Shown: in pieces, positions 53,842-63,978 of the stretch
Layout of the letters: every line of letters begins with the position of its first letter
Position numbering within the stretch: position 1 is the stretch's first letter
From: Adiantum capillus-veneris
Taxonomy: Eukaryota > Streptophyta > Polypodiopsida > Polypodiales > Pteridaceae
DNA: 64,000 nt
Assembly (NCBI GenBank): GCA_014529385.2
Contig: CM043959.1
Location: 63,377,753-63,441,752 of the forward strand
Direction: 5' to 3'
Notes under the pieces: generated by a model
The model's database searches: none
What the model was told of the DNA's origin: nothing
Seen by the model: the letters and a program-made list of their open reading frames with translations, nothing else
Position numbers and translations under genes: made by a program

Positions 53842-55910
53842 TGAGGGCGAGCTTTTTGAAATGGGGCCTCTAAACCCAAACCAATGGGCCTACCCTCACA
53901 AAATGTTCGTAAAGAGGTACGCACACTACTTGGGGCACCACCTTCTTTTGGGAGTGGAGAAGGAAACCAATCAAAATAACACTTGCACTCACGCACTCAA
54001 GCAACACACTTTGAAAACCCCCTTACTCTATATACACTTTGGACACTTGAACACCATCAACGATTATGCAACCCAATGCCGTGCATCAAAATGAAATATG
54101 CAATTTGTGGAATAGCATTCACCTTCTCCCCATAAGAATACCCATAATACATCCAAACTCTTCCTCTCTCAAGCACTCATCAAAAAATCATGCGCACAAG
54201 ACTTGCCTCTCAAACACACAAGAGAATCACTTACATCAAACTAACACACTTTGCATAGAGAGCTCATCTCCATCTATGCAATGCCATGACACAAATAAAA
54301 TCACCATGAGAGGTAGCCACATGCATATGTAATGAAGCAAAAGAGAGTTGGAGTGAGAAATTTCTTTAGACCAATTGAATAAGTGTGGAGAAACAAACCA
54401 ATGGTAAATTGAGAATAGAACACTTACTTGATTTCTCGCGCACGTTTTAAGGGGAGGACAGACGCTGGCTAACCATCACGAATTGCGACACTTGAAATTT
54501 TTGAAGATGATTTCATGATCATTAACATAACCATGAGAGAGATCATGATGTATTTACAAGTTATTGAGGTGCTACAAATGATTTATTGGGTTGATGGAGT
54601 AAGAGATTGTAGAATGGAAAGAGTGGAGAATAGAGTTGCACTTTCTCCAAAGAGGAGGGTTAGGAGGGAGGATGTGAAAGAGGGAGAGTTGGGGTTTTCT
54701 CTACTATTGATCAAGAAACAACATGAAGTTGAAAATATAGGTGTGTGTCCTTGAGTCTCTCCAAGGGGGGCTATTGATAGTTGTGTAGGAGTGGGATTAT
54801 GCTACACTTAATTAGAGTAAGTGATTAGACCTAATTAAGTTTCCTTTGACCACTCATTGAATATTGTACATAAAAGGGACTATTTATTCACCAAAAATAT
54901 CATTTTAGACCGTGAAGGCTCCATAGGGGTGCATAATGTAGGTGGGCCCCACAATGAGGCCCTACGGGTGGCTCCTGCGGGGTATCTCAACTTGTTTGTC
55001 TTGGCATTTAGAAAGCATTTTTAAGTTGGTCCCATCACATGCAAGTGACCTTGAACACTCATTGCTCTTCTAGAAGATGAGTAGGGGAAAAATAAGATCT
55101 CACCCTCTTGATTTACTTGATTTACAGTTCCCTTTTGCTGCGAATCTGACAGATTTACACTATTTTGACCATAACTTTTTACCTGTAGCTCGGAATGACA
55201 TGCTTCAAAAGGCAAAATTGACCTTCTCAACATGTTTGATATGAATTTGGACTATTCTTCACACCCATGCACCAAGGAATTTGGTTTGGAAGGTCCACAC
55301 TAGGCTAGGGAACCTTTTGCTTCCAAGTCTTCTTGTATGGGCCCTTTTCTTGATCCAAGGGGAATCATGCTTTTTCAAAAGGCTATGATGCTTAAAAAAT
55401 AAGAGGAGGGCCCAATATTATTTGCTTGTGTAAATAATATAAAATTGGAGTCTTTTTGAAAGGAGAGAAACTATATGTATATTCTTAAGAGATATTGGGC
55501 CACCTATGTAGGGGGCATAGAAGACTTGTAGAGAGGGACCATAATCTTTGGTAAAGACAAGTGGAGAGTTGATTTCCATGGGAATTTATCTATATGGGGT
55601 GGAAGATGGATATATTATATTTCTACTACTAATTCACAAGAGGTAAGAAAGTTTGGGGGTATATAGTTGGTTATTGTATGCTTATTCTATTTACAAAGCA
55701 AAAAAGAAAAGGATGGTAATATAAATATATGACTAAGGTGACATTTTTGGGAAGAGTATAATGTATGTGTCGCCACAAAGGTTAAACGAAGAGGGGGAAT
55801 TTACTATAGATAACTTAATAGCGTAGAAAAATATATACACATATGAGGAAGAGGACGTTGAGTAGGCTGACAAATGTTGCAAAAAGATGGTTACCATTTT
55901 ATGCCACTCA
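53842..55910 (-). repeat. 3' LTR of element E
   Basis: 2069 bp. On the minus strand it starts TGAGTGGCAT after a purine tract and ends GCCCTCA, so the ends TGAG and CTCA are inverted repeats. Its first 480 bp on the plus strand are about 99% identical to 62044-62524. A TATA-like GTATATAGAG (minus strand) lies at 54028-54036, about 190 bp from the LTR end. The flank ACCAG at 53837-53841 is the expected target copy, but the other one is lost. Confidence 0.85.
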
Positions 55911-55915
55911 TATTA

Positions 55916-55927
55916 GCCCTCCCCCAA
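55916..55927 (-). promoter_or_regulatory. Polypurine tract of element E
   Basis: The minus strand reads TTGGGGGAGGG, then CTAATA and the LTR start TGAG. The same GAGGGCTAA context occurs in element B. Confidence 0.6.
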
Positions 55928-55968
55928 GCCTAGAGATATTCATATCTTTAGGAGGACGGTGTTGCTTC

Positions 55969-56036
55969 TTTTTCTTCTTTTTTTTTTCTCTTTTTTTTTG
56001 TCATTTTTCCTTCTCCACTTTTTTTTTTTTTTTCAA
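55969..56036 (+). repeat. Poly-T and CT tracts
   Basis: Runs of 10 to 15 T with interspersed C, between the integrase end and the purine tract of element E. On the coding strand this is A/G-rich sequence ahead of the 3' LTR. Low complexity; no gene. Confidence 0.8.
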
Positions 56037-56088
56037 TAGGAGGAGTGTCATGCACTCTTTTACTCCATTAGATCTGCTTTTCATTACC

Positions 56089-57607
56089 TCAATCCCATAA
56101 ATCGGAGATGGGAGGGTTGCCTTGGGTATGTTCAGATTCCAAGGCTGGTTCTTCTTTGCACATCAAAGCTTTAAAAATAGGTGGAGCATTTGCCAAGCCG
56201 AAGGGAGCCACGTCAATTTGGAGCTTAGACGATGTAGGCAGATGACTGCCTATCAACGGATTGATACGTTGAAAGTAGGGCTTTAATCTCCATCCATTGA
56301 CTCTGGTCTTGTGGAGTTTTCCTGATAAATCTGCTAATCTGTAACTACCATTCCCAAACTTTGTTTTTATGAAAGGTCCCTCCCATCTTTGCAAAAACTT
56401 TTTGTCAAGTTGAGTATCAAGTCGGTTATCATAGAAAAGAACCAACATACCTTCCTTCAATCCTTTCCCCTTGAGCTTCTTGTTGATTTTATCCCTTTGG
56501 CTTGTCGCTTTGGTGATGTAGTGATCAATGGACTCTTCTCTATCTAGCTCAAGTCGTTGGAGATCTAAGATCCTTTCATGTAGAACCTCTTTTGGTTTTT
56601 TTTCCACTCTTGCAAGAACGCGCAAGCTTGAGAGATCTACCTCAATGGGGAGAAGTGCTTCCTGTCCATAAACTAGATGAAAAGGGGTGAATTGGGTAGA
56701 TACCTTGAAAGATGTCCTATACGCCCAAAGAGCAGCCATCAAATGGCGATCCCAATCATTAGGCCGGTCCACAACCTGATTAGAAATGATCTTACATATC
56801 ATTCCATTCACTTTTTCCACCAATCCATTGCATTGAGGATAGTAGGGTGTGGAATGCAAGTGTTTCACTTTTAACCTCCTCAAGAGATCATTCAGAAGGT
56901 CATCCCTAAAACCCGGGCCTCGATCTGATAAGATTTCTAGGGGTGTTCCAAACCCTACAAATATGATCAAAAATAAACTTTGATACCTCTTCAGCTGTGA
57001 TTCGGGTTGTGCTTGTTGCTTCCGCCCATCGTGTCATGTAGTCAACACCCATGATGATGAAAACCTTCCCTGTAGAAGTACGAGGTAGGGGACCTATTGC
57101 ATCCACAACCCACTTTTCAAAAGGGCCATAAGATATTATTGGGACTCGAGGCTCATATGTTAGTCGTCTATCCCCAACAATTTGGCATGGCTTAGATGCC
57201 TTACACCAATATTGGACATCATGATGTAAGCTCGGCCAAATAAACCCTGCTTGTAAAATCTTCCTACTTGTAATATCTTGACAAAAGTGACCACCACAGA
57301 CATCATCATGACATGAAAGAAGAATTTTCTCTATCTGTTGCACACCTGGTACTCTCCTCAAGACCAAATCTTTCCCTTTGTGATATAAATCATCCCCGAT
57401 CAACTGGTAAGGTGTGGCCTTCTTAACTAGTCTATGTCTTTGCACCTTGTCTAAGTGTTTGGGACACTCACCTGCTTGTAGAAAGAAGATAACGTCTTTT
57501 AGCTCCTCTTGACCTTGATATTTGGATTCATATAGTTTCACACCTCCTACCGCCATTTGAAGCTTTTCATTTGCGAGTAAGTCTGCTTCCTTGTTATGAG
57601 TTCTCAC
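56089..57607 (-). pseudogene. Integrase, element E (one frameshift)
   Basis: Two long frames overlap at 56906-56970. The first (57607 downwards) starts with the end of the second RNase H (RTHNKEADLLANEKL), then the zinc module CHDDVCGGHF and WCKASKPCQ, where one zinc-ligand cysteine is serine, then VVDAIGPLPR. The second has FGTPLEILSDRGPGFRDDL and YYPQCNGLVEKVNGMI, so the D, D and E are all present, and GMLVLFYDNRLDTQ and RVNGWRLKPYF at the C-terminus. The last 40 codons contain APFGLANAPPIFKALM, which resembles a reverse transcriptase block and does not belong in an integrase. Confidence 0.9.
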
Positions 57608-57619
57608 AATGTGTTGTAC

Positions 57620-58615
57620 CTATGTTGCTTTAAAACCCTTCATCAAAGCTCTTACACTACTAAGCCACTCAAACAATGTACGATTCTTGCACCTCCAAGT
57701 CCCTTGGATTTGCCTGACCACTAGCAAAGAATCACCTTTTATAATAAGTCTTTGTATGCCTAATTCTTTGCATTCTTCTAACCCAAGGGTTGGAGCAGCA
57801 TACTCAGCCTCATTGTTAGAGTAAACACTGGGTAGAGTGATACCTTTTCTAACCATTACCTCCTTTTGTGGGTTCAAAATGATGATTCCCCCTGCTGCTT
57901 TGTCTTGTTGGCGTTGATAAGCTCCATCAAAGCATAAAGTATGGGCATTATCAATCTCCTTTACTTTGAATTGTTTTGAGCCTTCCTCTCTCTGTAGTCG
58001 TGATCCTTCCCTTTCTCTCACTTTGTAGGTGAGAATGTCTGCAAGTCCTGCTCTTGTGCTATCTTCTACAAGGAAGGTATATTCAAATTCTTGGAGTTCA
58101 AGCACCCACTTTGCTATTCTAGATGAGAGGCTCATGTGTTGTACTACATGTGGTAGATTGTGCTCTAAGGTGAGAAAAACAAATGGCACAGGGAGAAGAT
58201 ACGATCGAAACTTCCTTACCGCAAACAAGATTGCAAAGACCACTTTCTCCATTTCAGTGTATTCCTTCTCGGCCGGAGTCATCACCTTGCTTGCAAAATA
58301 GATCGGCCTCATGTATGATGTTTTAGGATCTTTTTGCATCAAAACAACACCAATTGCTTTGAAACCTACACTTGGAGTGACATAGTAGGTCTCCTTTGGA
58401 TCTGGTGGCATTAGGATTGGGAGAGAGCTAAGAATTCCCTTCACTTCCTCAAAAAATTTTGCATGTTCCCTCCCCCATTCAAATGTAGATTGGCTTGCCA
58501 ACCTATGCAAAGGGGCGATGGCTTCTGCTAGGAGATGGATGAAGCGAGACATGTACCTCACTTTGTGGTTGAAGGTCATTAGCTCCTTAGTTGTTGTTGA
58601 TGGAGATAATGACAA
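57620..58615 (-). CDS. RT connection, degenerate RNase H and second RNase H, element E
   Basis: An uninterrupted 331-codon frame. Residues 1-70 are the connection (KVRYMSRFIHLLAEAIAPLH). Residues about 75-185 are the Ty3 RNase H, but the first catalytic aspartate is missing (YYVTPSVGFKAIGVVLMQ). Residues about 225-331 are a second, archaeal/plant-type RNase H: CFDGAYQRQQDKAAGG with D230, YSNNEAEYAAPTL with the glutamate near 269, and IKGDSLLVVRQIQG with D295. It ends with a stop just before QHIVRTHNKEAD, which holds the fourth acidic residue. Two RNase H domains, the first degenerate, define plant Tat elements. Confidence 0.9.
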   Translation of the reverse strand: MSLSPSTTTKELMTFNHKVRYMSRFIHLLAEAIAPLHRLASQSTFEWGREHAKFFEEVKGILSSLPILMPPDPKETYYVTPSVGFKAIGVVLMQKDPKTSYMRPIYFASKVMTPAEKEYTEMEKVVFAILFAVRKFRSYLLPVPFVFLTLEHNLPHVVQHMSLSSRIAKWVLELQEFEYTFLVEDSTRAGLADILTYKVREREGSRLQREEGSKQFKVKEIDNAHTLCFDGAYQRQQDKAAGGIIILNPQKEVMVRKGITLPSVYSNNEAEYAAPTLGLEECKELGIQRLIIKGDSLLVVRQIQGTWRCKNRTLFEWLSSVRALMKGFKAT

Positions 58616-58623
58616 AAGGGCCT

Positions 58624-59040
58624 CTACTTAGAGGGATCCACTTGAATTCCTTCTGAAGAAACCACATGGCCTAGCAAAACCACCTGAGATTCACCGATAT
58701 GACACTTCTCTGGGTTGAGTTTTCCCCCAAATTGATGGAGCCTCTTAAGCCCCTCTTCAACCTTTTGGCAATGAAGTGATCTACAACTATAAATACAGAA
58801 ATCATCCATAAAGACTCTTATAGATTTTCCAAAGAATGGCTGAAATACAAATATTGTGAATCTCATGAAGGTGCTAGGAGCATTGATGAGCCCAAAAGGC
58901 ATTACTCTGAATGCAAAACATCCCCAAGGTGTGATGAAGGTGGTTTTTGGTTGGTCCTCTTTTGCTATTCTAATTTGAAAATATCATGAATACCCATCAC
59001 ACACAGTGTAGCATTCGTGATCTGCTACTTTATTCAAAAT
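58624..59040 (-). pseudogene. Reverse transcriptase palm, element E
   Basis: Continues the reverse transcriptase of the frame at 59041-60396 after two stops. CFAFRVMPFGLINAPSTFMR and the catalytic box VFMDDFCIYS are intact, followed by KLNPEKCHIGESQVVLLGHV. A frameshift at about 58620 separates it from the connection domain. With few lesions this is the closest to functional in the window. Confidence 0.9.
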
Positions 59041-60396
59041 TTAATCTTGGAAAGGGAGAGGGAAGTGGTCGCTCTTTGTCGCAACGTTGAGGGGTTTGTA
59101 ATCCACACAGACCCTCCACTTACCATTCTTCTTGGGAGTGACTACAATAGGTGATACCCATTCGGAGTTGGATACTGGATAGATGAAGCCATCCTTCAAG
59201 AGTCGATTCACTTCTTGTAGGAGAGCCTTTTGTTGCACAGATCCTAGTCGCCTTAACTTTTGAGCCACAGGTTTGGTCCCTGGTTTCAATTCAATTCGAT
59301 GTTCTATTACATCTACACCTCTTATTTGTGAGTAGTCAGTGATAAACAAATTGGGATACCTCCTTAACATATTGATGTAGGACCTCTTCTCCTCACAAGT
59401 AAGATCTTTTGCAAGAATCTTCTCAAATCCTTCTTCAAGGTGGTGGCATCTTTCTTCCCCTCGTGTGTGATTGTCTGTTGGCTTTTCCTCTACTGGAACA
59501 TCTTGAGTGTTGGCGTTGAATACAATTCCCATTACCTCCAAAGAAGACTCCTCTTCATTGGTTGATGCACTGGTTGATGCTTCCTGATCACTTGAGTAAG
59601 GACTCTCCTCCTCGCTCTCTTCATCTGCCGTGGTTTCATAGTTGATATCTAGTTGCTTTCCTTCTCGCCAATCATACACCACCAGTTGACCCTTCTTAAG
59701 AATCGAACGACCACTTCCCCAGTTTTGATCTGCATTCACAGCAATGAGCCAAGGCCTCCCTAGGATGATGGGATAGCCCTCCCCCTTAGCTGGCATGACA
59801 TGCATATCCACTCGTGCATCTATGTTACATACAGAGACTTTTACATTTTCAATGATCCCCAAACACTTCACACTTGAGTTGTTGGCTAGCCTAGCTTGAC
59901 AATTAGAGGACTTTGTAATTTCAAGACCTAACCTGTTCATTGATTTTTCCGTGATCACACACATTTGAGCTCCACCATCAACATATACATTAGAAACCTT
60001 TTTACCCCTTATGTAAGCATTCACAATGGGTTCCACATCTTTTTGTAGCTTTGAGGCCACAGCCTTAATGGAAAGATTTTCTTTCTTTTTTGGAATTCTT
60101 GTACTTACCAACTTTGGCCATTGCCTTCTTACTTTGGCTGATAGGTGTAGAAGGTGAGGCCATGAAATGTTTGGCTTTTGGGTTTGTAAATCCTCCAGGA
60201 TGTTGTAGGGATCTTGCTCCTTTCCCAATGGGAAGTCGTTGATACCAATTTCCCTTCGCCTTGATCTTTTCTTCCTGCTACTTTCAGCTTCTTCCATCTT
60301 TGACTTCTTCTTCTTGTCCCTTCTGGATGAATTTCTTCCTTCACTTCTCATGTCTTCATCCTTATCATGTGCTCTTGTGCGTTTTTCTGCCGGCAT
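59041..60396 (-). CDS. Protease and N-terminal reverse transcriptase, element E
   Basis: 451 codons without a stop. Residues 1-50 are highly basic and acidic (RRDKKKKSKMEEAESSRKKR). Residues 60-100 hold NISWPHLLHLSAKVRRQ, conserved in B, F and G ahead of the protease. The protease loop is VYVDGGAQMCVITE with D140, so D-G-G-A in place of D-S/T-G-A; ILGRPW at 211-216 is the second box. An acidic serine-rich linker (250-290) follows, then the start of the reverse transcriptase: LRRLGSVQQKALLQEV and WVSPIVVTPKKNGKW. It ends at FQD with a stop. The D-G-G loop also occurs in F, so it is a family trait and not decay. Confidence 0.9.
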   Translation of the reverse strand: MPAEKRTRAHDKDEDMRSEGRNSSRRDKKKKSKMEEAESSRKKRSRRREIGINDFPLGKEQDPYNILEDLQTQKPNISWPHLLHLSAKVRRQWPKLVSTRIPKKKENLSIKAVASKLQKDVEPIVNAYIRGKKVSNVYVDGGAQMCVITEKSMNRLGLEITKSSNCQARLANNSSVKCLGIIENVKVSVCNIDARVDMHVMPAKGEGYPIILGRPWLIAVNADQNWGSGRSILKKGQLVVYDWREGKQLDINYETTADEESEEESPYSSDQEASTSASTNEEESSLEVMGIVFNANTQDVPVEEKPTDNHTRGEERCHHLEEGFEKILAKDLTCEEKRSYINMLRRYPNLFITDYSQIRGVDVIEHRIELKPGTKPVAQKLRRLGSVQQKALLQEVNRLLKDGFIYPVSNSEWVSPIVVTPKKNGKWRVCVDYKPLNVATKSDHFPLPFQD

Positions 60397-60543
60397 AACA
60401 TCAAAGTTTAGAGTATGCTCATCTATTACCTCTTCTAGCTTGATGATGTTGACTCCTCTTTCTTCCTTCGCATGTGCGACGGGAGGTATATTTGCTGGTG
60501 GTGGTGGTCGACGAAGGATTTGTGGGCCTTGAGCTTGTTCTTG

Positions 60544-61452
60544 CTACACAGTGAGAGGAGGCGGTCTGGGGGGATATATGTCTCCCAGAAGTCGCCTTGG
60601 ATGTGGACAATTGTACATGCCATGGCCCATTTCATTGCAATTCCAACATCGTAACTCTTGAGCTTGTCTTCGTTGATTGCGATTCCCTTCTCTTGGTTGT
60701 CGTTGTTGAGGTAGGCCTTGTACTAGATTCAGAGTGAGGTTCTCAAGCTGTTGAGTTAGCCTTTGTAAAACCTCTTGTTGAGAGTTATCTCCTATTTGTG
60801 AAGATTGTGCAAGAGGGGCCCTAATTGGTGCTTCCATGGTTTGTGAAGACTCCCTCTCACTCATTTCATTCAAACCCCTTGCTCGGAAGTGGAGTTTTCT
60901 AAACTTGATGATGGCTACCTCACGTGCTTCTTCGAAGGTGGATGGGAATTTTAGCTCTACTTTAGCCTTTAAAAGTGGATACAAGCCAACCATGAATCTC
61001 TCTTTTTTTAGAAAGTTAGGTGCACCACCATGATTTTCTAATGTAGCCTCCCACCTACCCCATAGATTGACAAAGGTTGCTTCATAAGAGGGATAGTCTT
61101 CAAGTGATACCTGCTTATGTCCAATAAGACATTTCCATAGTCCTTCAGAAGTATCACCTTGCCCGAACTTGGAGAGGGAGCTTGCTCGCAGTCTCTACCA
61201 ATTGGACTTGATTTGGGGTTGCAAGGTCTCATACCATGCTTTAGCTTTTGCTTTTAGAACCAACGGGAAGGCTCGTAGCTTTACTTCCTCTTCATCTTTC
61301 CTGGATATGAGATGTGCCATCTCCAACTTGTCAAGAAACTCTTGCGCATCTTCCCCACTTCTTGCATAGAACGTGGGAAAAGAACTTGACATTTTGTTTA
61401 GACTTTTTGAAATCTTTTTTTTTAAAAGAAACTTTTCTCTTACGGGCCGCAC
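60544..61452 (-). pseudogene. Gag of element E
   Basis: The capsid starts MSSSFPTFYARSGEDAQEFL within 61195-61452, with AWYETLQPQIKSNW before a stop. After it the frame resumes with GLWKCLIGHKQVSL, FLKKERFMVGLYPLLKAKVE, EEAREVAIIKFRKLHF and a glutamine-rich region (QQEVLQRLTQQLENLTLNLV), then an intact zinc knuckle CWNCNEMGHGMYNC and a proline-rich tail. A stop at about 60544 precedes the linker to the protease frame. Similar in order to gag of A and B. Confidence 0.92.
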
Positions 61453-61477
61453 AAGATTATTGACACTATAAATCTGA

Positions 61478-61690
61478 TTACATTAAAATGAAGATGTACA
61501 CATCCATTGTTAATTCGTACTTTATCATAGGTAGAATAAATGGATTAATTGAAGCATTGATTTCATTGAGGCGAGTGGATCCAAATATCCTCCTTATGAT
61601 AGATTGAAACCTAAACTTAGTTGCAATGATTATATGAATGGATTGCCGAGCAATAGGCCTAAAAGGTTCATTGTTTTGATCGTGATTCAT
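61478..61690 (-). CDS. Conserved small pre-gag protein, second copy, element E
   Basis: 70 codons ending 26 bp before the gag frame. FGSTRLNEINASINPFILP is the conserved core, then MIKYELTMDVYIFILM. It aligns with the frame just upstream (61774-61989) and with those of elements A and B; of these it is closest to A (EIN-x-S-x-x-P-F-I-L-P). No known domain. An intact frame in a rather young copy supports coding. Confidence 0.65.
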   Translation of the reverse strand: MNHDQNNEPFRPIARQSIHIIIATKFRFQSIIRRIFGSTRLNEINASINPFILPMIKYELTMDVYIFILM

Positions 61691-61773
61691 TTGCTACTCC
61701 TCGTTGTTGGTTTGAAGACCTCGTTCCTTCATATGGCCCTTGAGCACCCCTTCACCACTCCTTGTTCCTGCCT

Positions 61774-61989
61774 TTAAAACAAAATGAAAACGTGAACATC
61801 AAAAGAAGTTTCATAATTGATGATTGGAAGTATAATTGGATTGGGTGATGCCAGTATTTCTCTAAGTCTTTCTGCACCAAACATAAAAACAATGCGTTGC
61901 TGGAAAAAGACTTTTCTATCTATGTGAACATTTACTCTAATGTGTTTTGCAAAATGAAATGGATAGATGGGAAATCCATTGTTCATCAC
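61774..61989 (-). CDS. Conserved small pre-gag protein, first copy, element E
   Basis: 71 codons, beginning about 30 bp after the primer site. It has FPIYPFHFAKHIRVNVHIDR, the core FGAERLREILASPNPIILP, then NYETSFDVHVFILF. Closest to the frame of element B. With the copy at 61478-61690 it forms a tandem pair, an apparent gene duplication within the element leader. Function unknown; a small structural or regulatory peptide is possible. Confidence 0.65.
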   Translation of the reverse strand: MMNNGFPIYPFHFAKHIRVNVHIDRKVFFQQRIVFMFGAERLREILASPNPIILPIINYETSFDVHVFILF

Positions 61990-62020
61990 TAAAAAATTTG
62001 AAGGTAACTTGGAAATATGT

Positions 62021-62038
62021 TCCTCAGTGGGGGCACCA
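62021..62038 (-). promoter_or_regulatory. Primer-binding site of element E
   Basis: TGGTGCCCCCACTGAGGA on the minus strand, identical to element A over 18 bases and then diverging from it. Five bases separate it from the LTR end CTCA. Confidence 0.85.
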
Positions 62039-62043
62039 CTTTA

Positions 62044-62524
62044 TGAGGGCGAGCTTTTTGAAATGGGGCCTCTAAACCCAAACCAATGGGCCTACCCTCA
62101 CAAAATGTTCGTAAAGAGGTACGCACACTACTTGGGGCACCACCTTCTTTTGGGAGTGGAGAAGGGAACCAATCAAAATAACACTTGCACTCACGCACTC
62201 AAGCAACACACTTTGAAAACCCCCTTACTCTATATACACTTTGGACACTTGAACACCATCAACGATTATGCAACCCAATGCCATGCATCAAAATGAAATA
62301 TGCAATTTGTGGAATAGCATTCACCTTCTCCCCATAAGAATACCCATAATACATCCAAACTCTTCCTCTCTCAAGCACTCATCAAAAAATCATGCGCACA
62401 AGACTTGCCTCTCAAACACACAAGAGAATCACTTACATCAAACTAACACACTTTGCACATAGAGCTCATCTCCATCTATGCAATGCCGTGACACAAATAA
62501 AATCACCATGAGAGGTAGCCACAT
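62044..62524 (-). repeat. Partial 5' LTR of element E
   Basis: Nearly identical to 53842-54324 (four or five differences in 481 bp). It keeps the end next to the primer site and the TATA-like region, but the first 1.6 kb of the LTR is gone. The break falls after AGCCACAT; sequence of element F follows without a target duplication. Confidence 0.9.
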
Positions 62525-62833
62525 CAATTTATTTCCCTTTTTTGGAACTATAACCACAGGGGAAACCCATTCTGCATCATCCACAAGGTAGATAAAACCA
62601 GCTTGCAAAAGCTTACTCACCTCTATCTCTAATACCTTTCATTGAATGGAGCCCAATCTCCTTAGCTTTTGAGCAACAGGCTTTGCACCTTCTTTAAGAT
62701 TTATTTCATGAACAACACTCTTTGTTCCCCTCATTTGAGCATAATCTTTGGCAAACAACTTGGGATACTTATCAAACAATGAATCATATGCTTCTCTCTC
62801 TCGACTAGTCAGGTCACCTGCAAGCATGTCCAT
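62525..62833 (-). pseudogene. Reverse transcriptase N-terminus, element F
   Basis: Frame 62639-62833 has LTSREREAYDSLFDKYPKLF and KPVAQKLRRLGSIQ; after a stop, 62525-62620 gives LLQAGFIYLVDDAEWVSPVV followed by PKKGNK, and is cut there. These are the first reverse transcriptase blocks of the family. The codons past GNK in the open frame belong to the LTR of element E. Confidence 0.85.
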
Positions 62834-63978
62834 TAATTCAGCTTTTGGTACATTTGGCTCATGTCAGCCCCATGGTCATTTTCTGATCTCATAGAATCCC
62901 CTTTATCACAATTTTCATCATATACATGTATCCCACAAAGATCTACATCAAGATCAAGAAGACTTTGATCATAAACCTCATCGTCAGTACATGTAGAGGA
63001 TGCACTAGATGAACTGTCACACATGTCATAAGTGGATGGCGATAAATCTTGATGCACAGCTGGTTCATCATCAATTTACAGCACCTTACATGTTTTCATA
63101 TCATATCTAATCCTCTTATCTTTAGGCCTGTCCACAAAGAGGTCAATACATCCCCTGTACCAGTCCTGCCATGACCTCATAGCAATCAACCAAGGTCTAC
63201 CCGATATAGCTGGATATGCCCCAAGATTTGCAGGCATCACATGAATGTCCATGATAGCCCTTTGACCCAAAACATTAAGCTCCAAGTCATGAATAACTCC
63301 CAAGAATTTCACTCTACTACTATTTGCCATCTTCACACTGAACAAGGATTTGCCTGTGAGATGCAATCCCAATTGCTACATTGTTTCCTCTGTCATAACG
63401 CACACTTGGGCTCCACCATCCATATACACCTTACTCACCCTCCTTCCATGTATCCAAGCATCAACCACATGCAAAACATCAGTAACTTTATGAAGTTGCA
63501 CTACATGTGCATCGCGTGTCTTTACCTTCACCCTTCTGACACTAGCTAGTTTATGCCAGTGCCTTCTCATACTTGAGCTCAAATGCAAGAGTTGCCCATA
63601 TGATATGTCGGCCCTCTTGTTCTTCAAGTCTTCTAAGAGATTGTATGCTGTTTGACCCTTCCCAGGCTGAAAATCATCCATGCCTATCTTCCTTCTTCTT
63701 GCCCTTACCTTTGCATGCTTACTACTTTCAGCCTCTTCCATAGGTGCCTTGCCTTTATCTACATCTCTCCTTGGCTTTGTCCTTGCTCTTTCCTCTTTGA
63801 AAAGTCCTTCACTCCATGATTTTTGTGCCCTTGTTCTCTTATTTGCAAACACATCAACCTCCTCATCTTCATCTCCCTCCTCAACTACCTCCAAAATTCC
63901 TACGTTAAATTGTGGAGGTGCTTGAGCTTGATTTTGTCCCTGCTGTTGTGCAAGTCCTTGACCTTGGAGAGGTTGCAC
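62834..63978 (-). pseudogene. Protease region and linkers, element F
   Basis: The 200-codon frame 63376-63978 begins with a glutamine-rich stretch, an acidic patch (VVEEGDEDEEVDVF), basic KVRARRRKIGMDDFQPGKGQ, the lead-in ISYGQLLHLSSSMRRHWHK and the protease loop VYMDGGAQVCVMTE. A stop at 63376 precedes frame 63076-63372 with VKMANSSRVKFLGVIHDLEL and YPAISGRPWLIAM, the second box. Frame 62833-63057 is an acidic serine-rich linker (CDSSSSASSTCTDDEVYD). Similar to element E in every block. Confidence 0.88.

Larger units (their letters stand above)
53842..62524 (-). mobile_element. Element E: Tat-like Ty3 retrotransposon, best preserved
   Basis: On the minus strand: partial 5' LTR (62044-62524), primer site (62021-62038), two small pre-gag frames, gag, protease, reverse transcriptase, RNase H, second RNase H, integrase, purine tract, 3' LTR. 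Only a handful of stops and frameshifts break gag-pol, and the LTR copies differ by about 1%, so the insertion is young compared with its neighbours. The 5' LTR stops abruptly at 62524, where element F begins. Confidence 0.92.

Noticed and set aside
53861-54332. Plus-strand frames in the LTR of element E, repeated at 61967-62462
   Set aside because: Their conservation only reflects the two nearly identical LTR copies.
55969-56036. Poly-A tail of a LINE or processed transcript (seen as poly-T)
   Set aside because: It lies within element E between integrase and purine tract, has interruptions, and no target duplication or LINE sequence is next to it.
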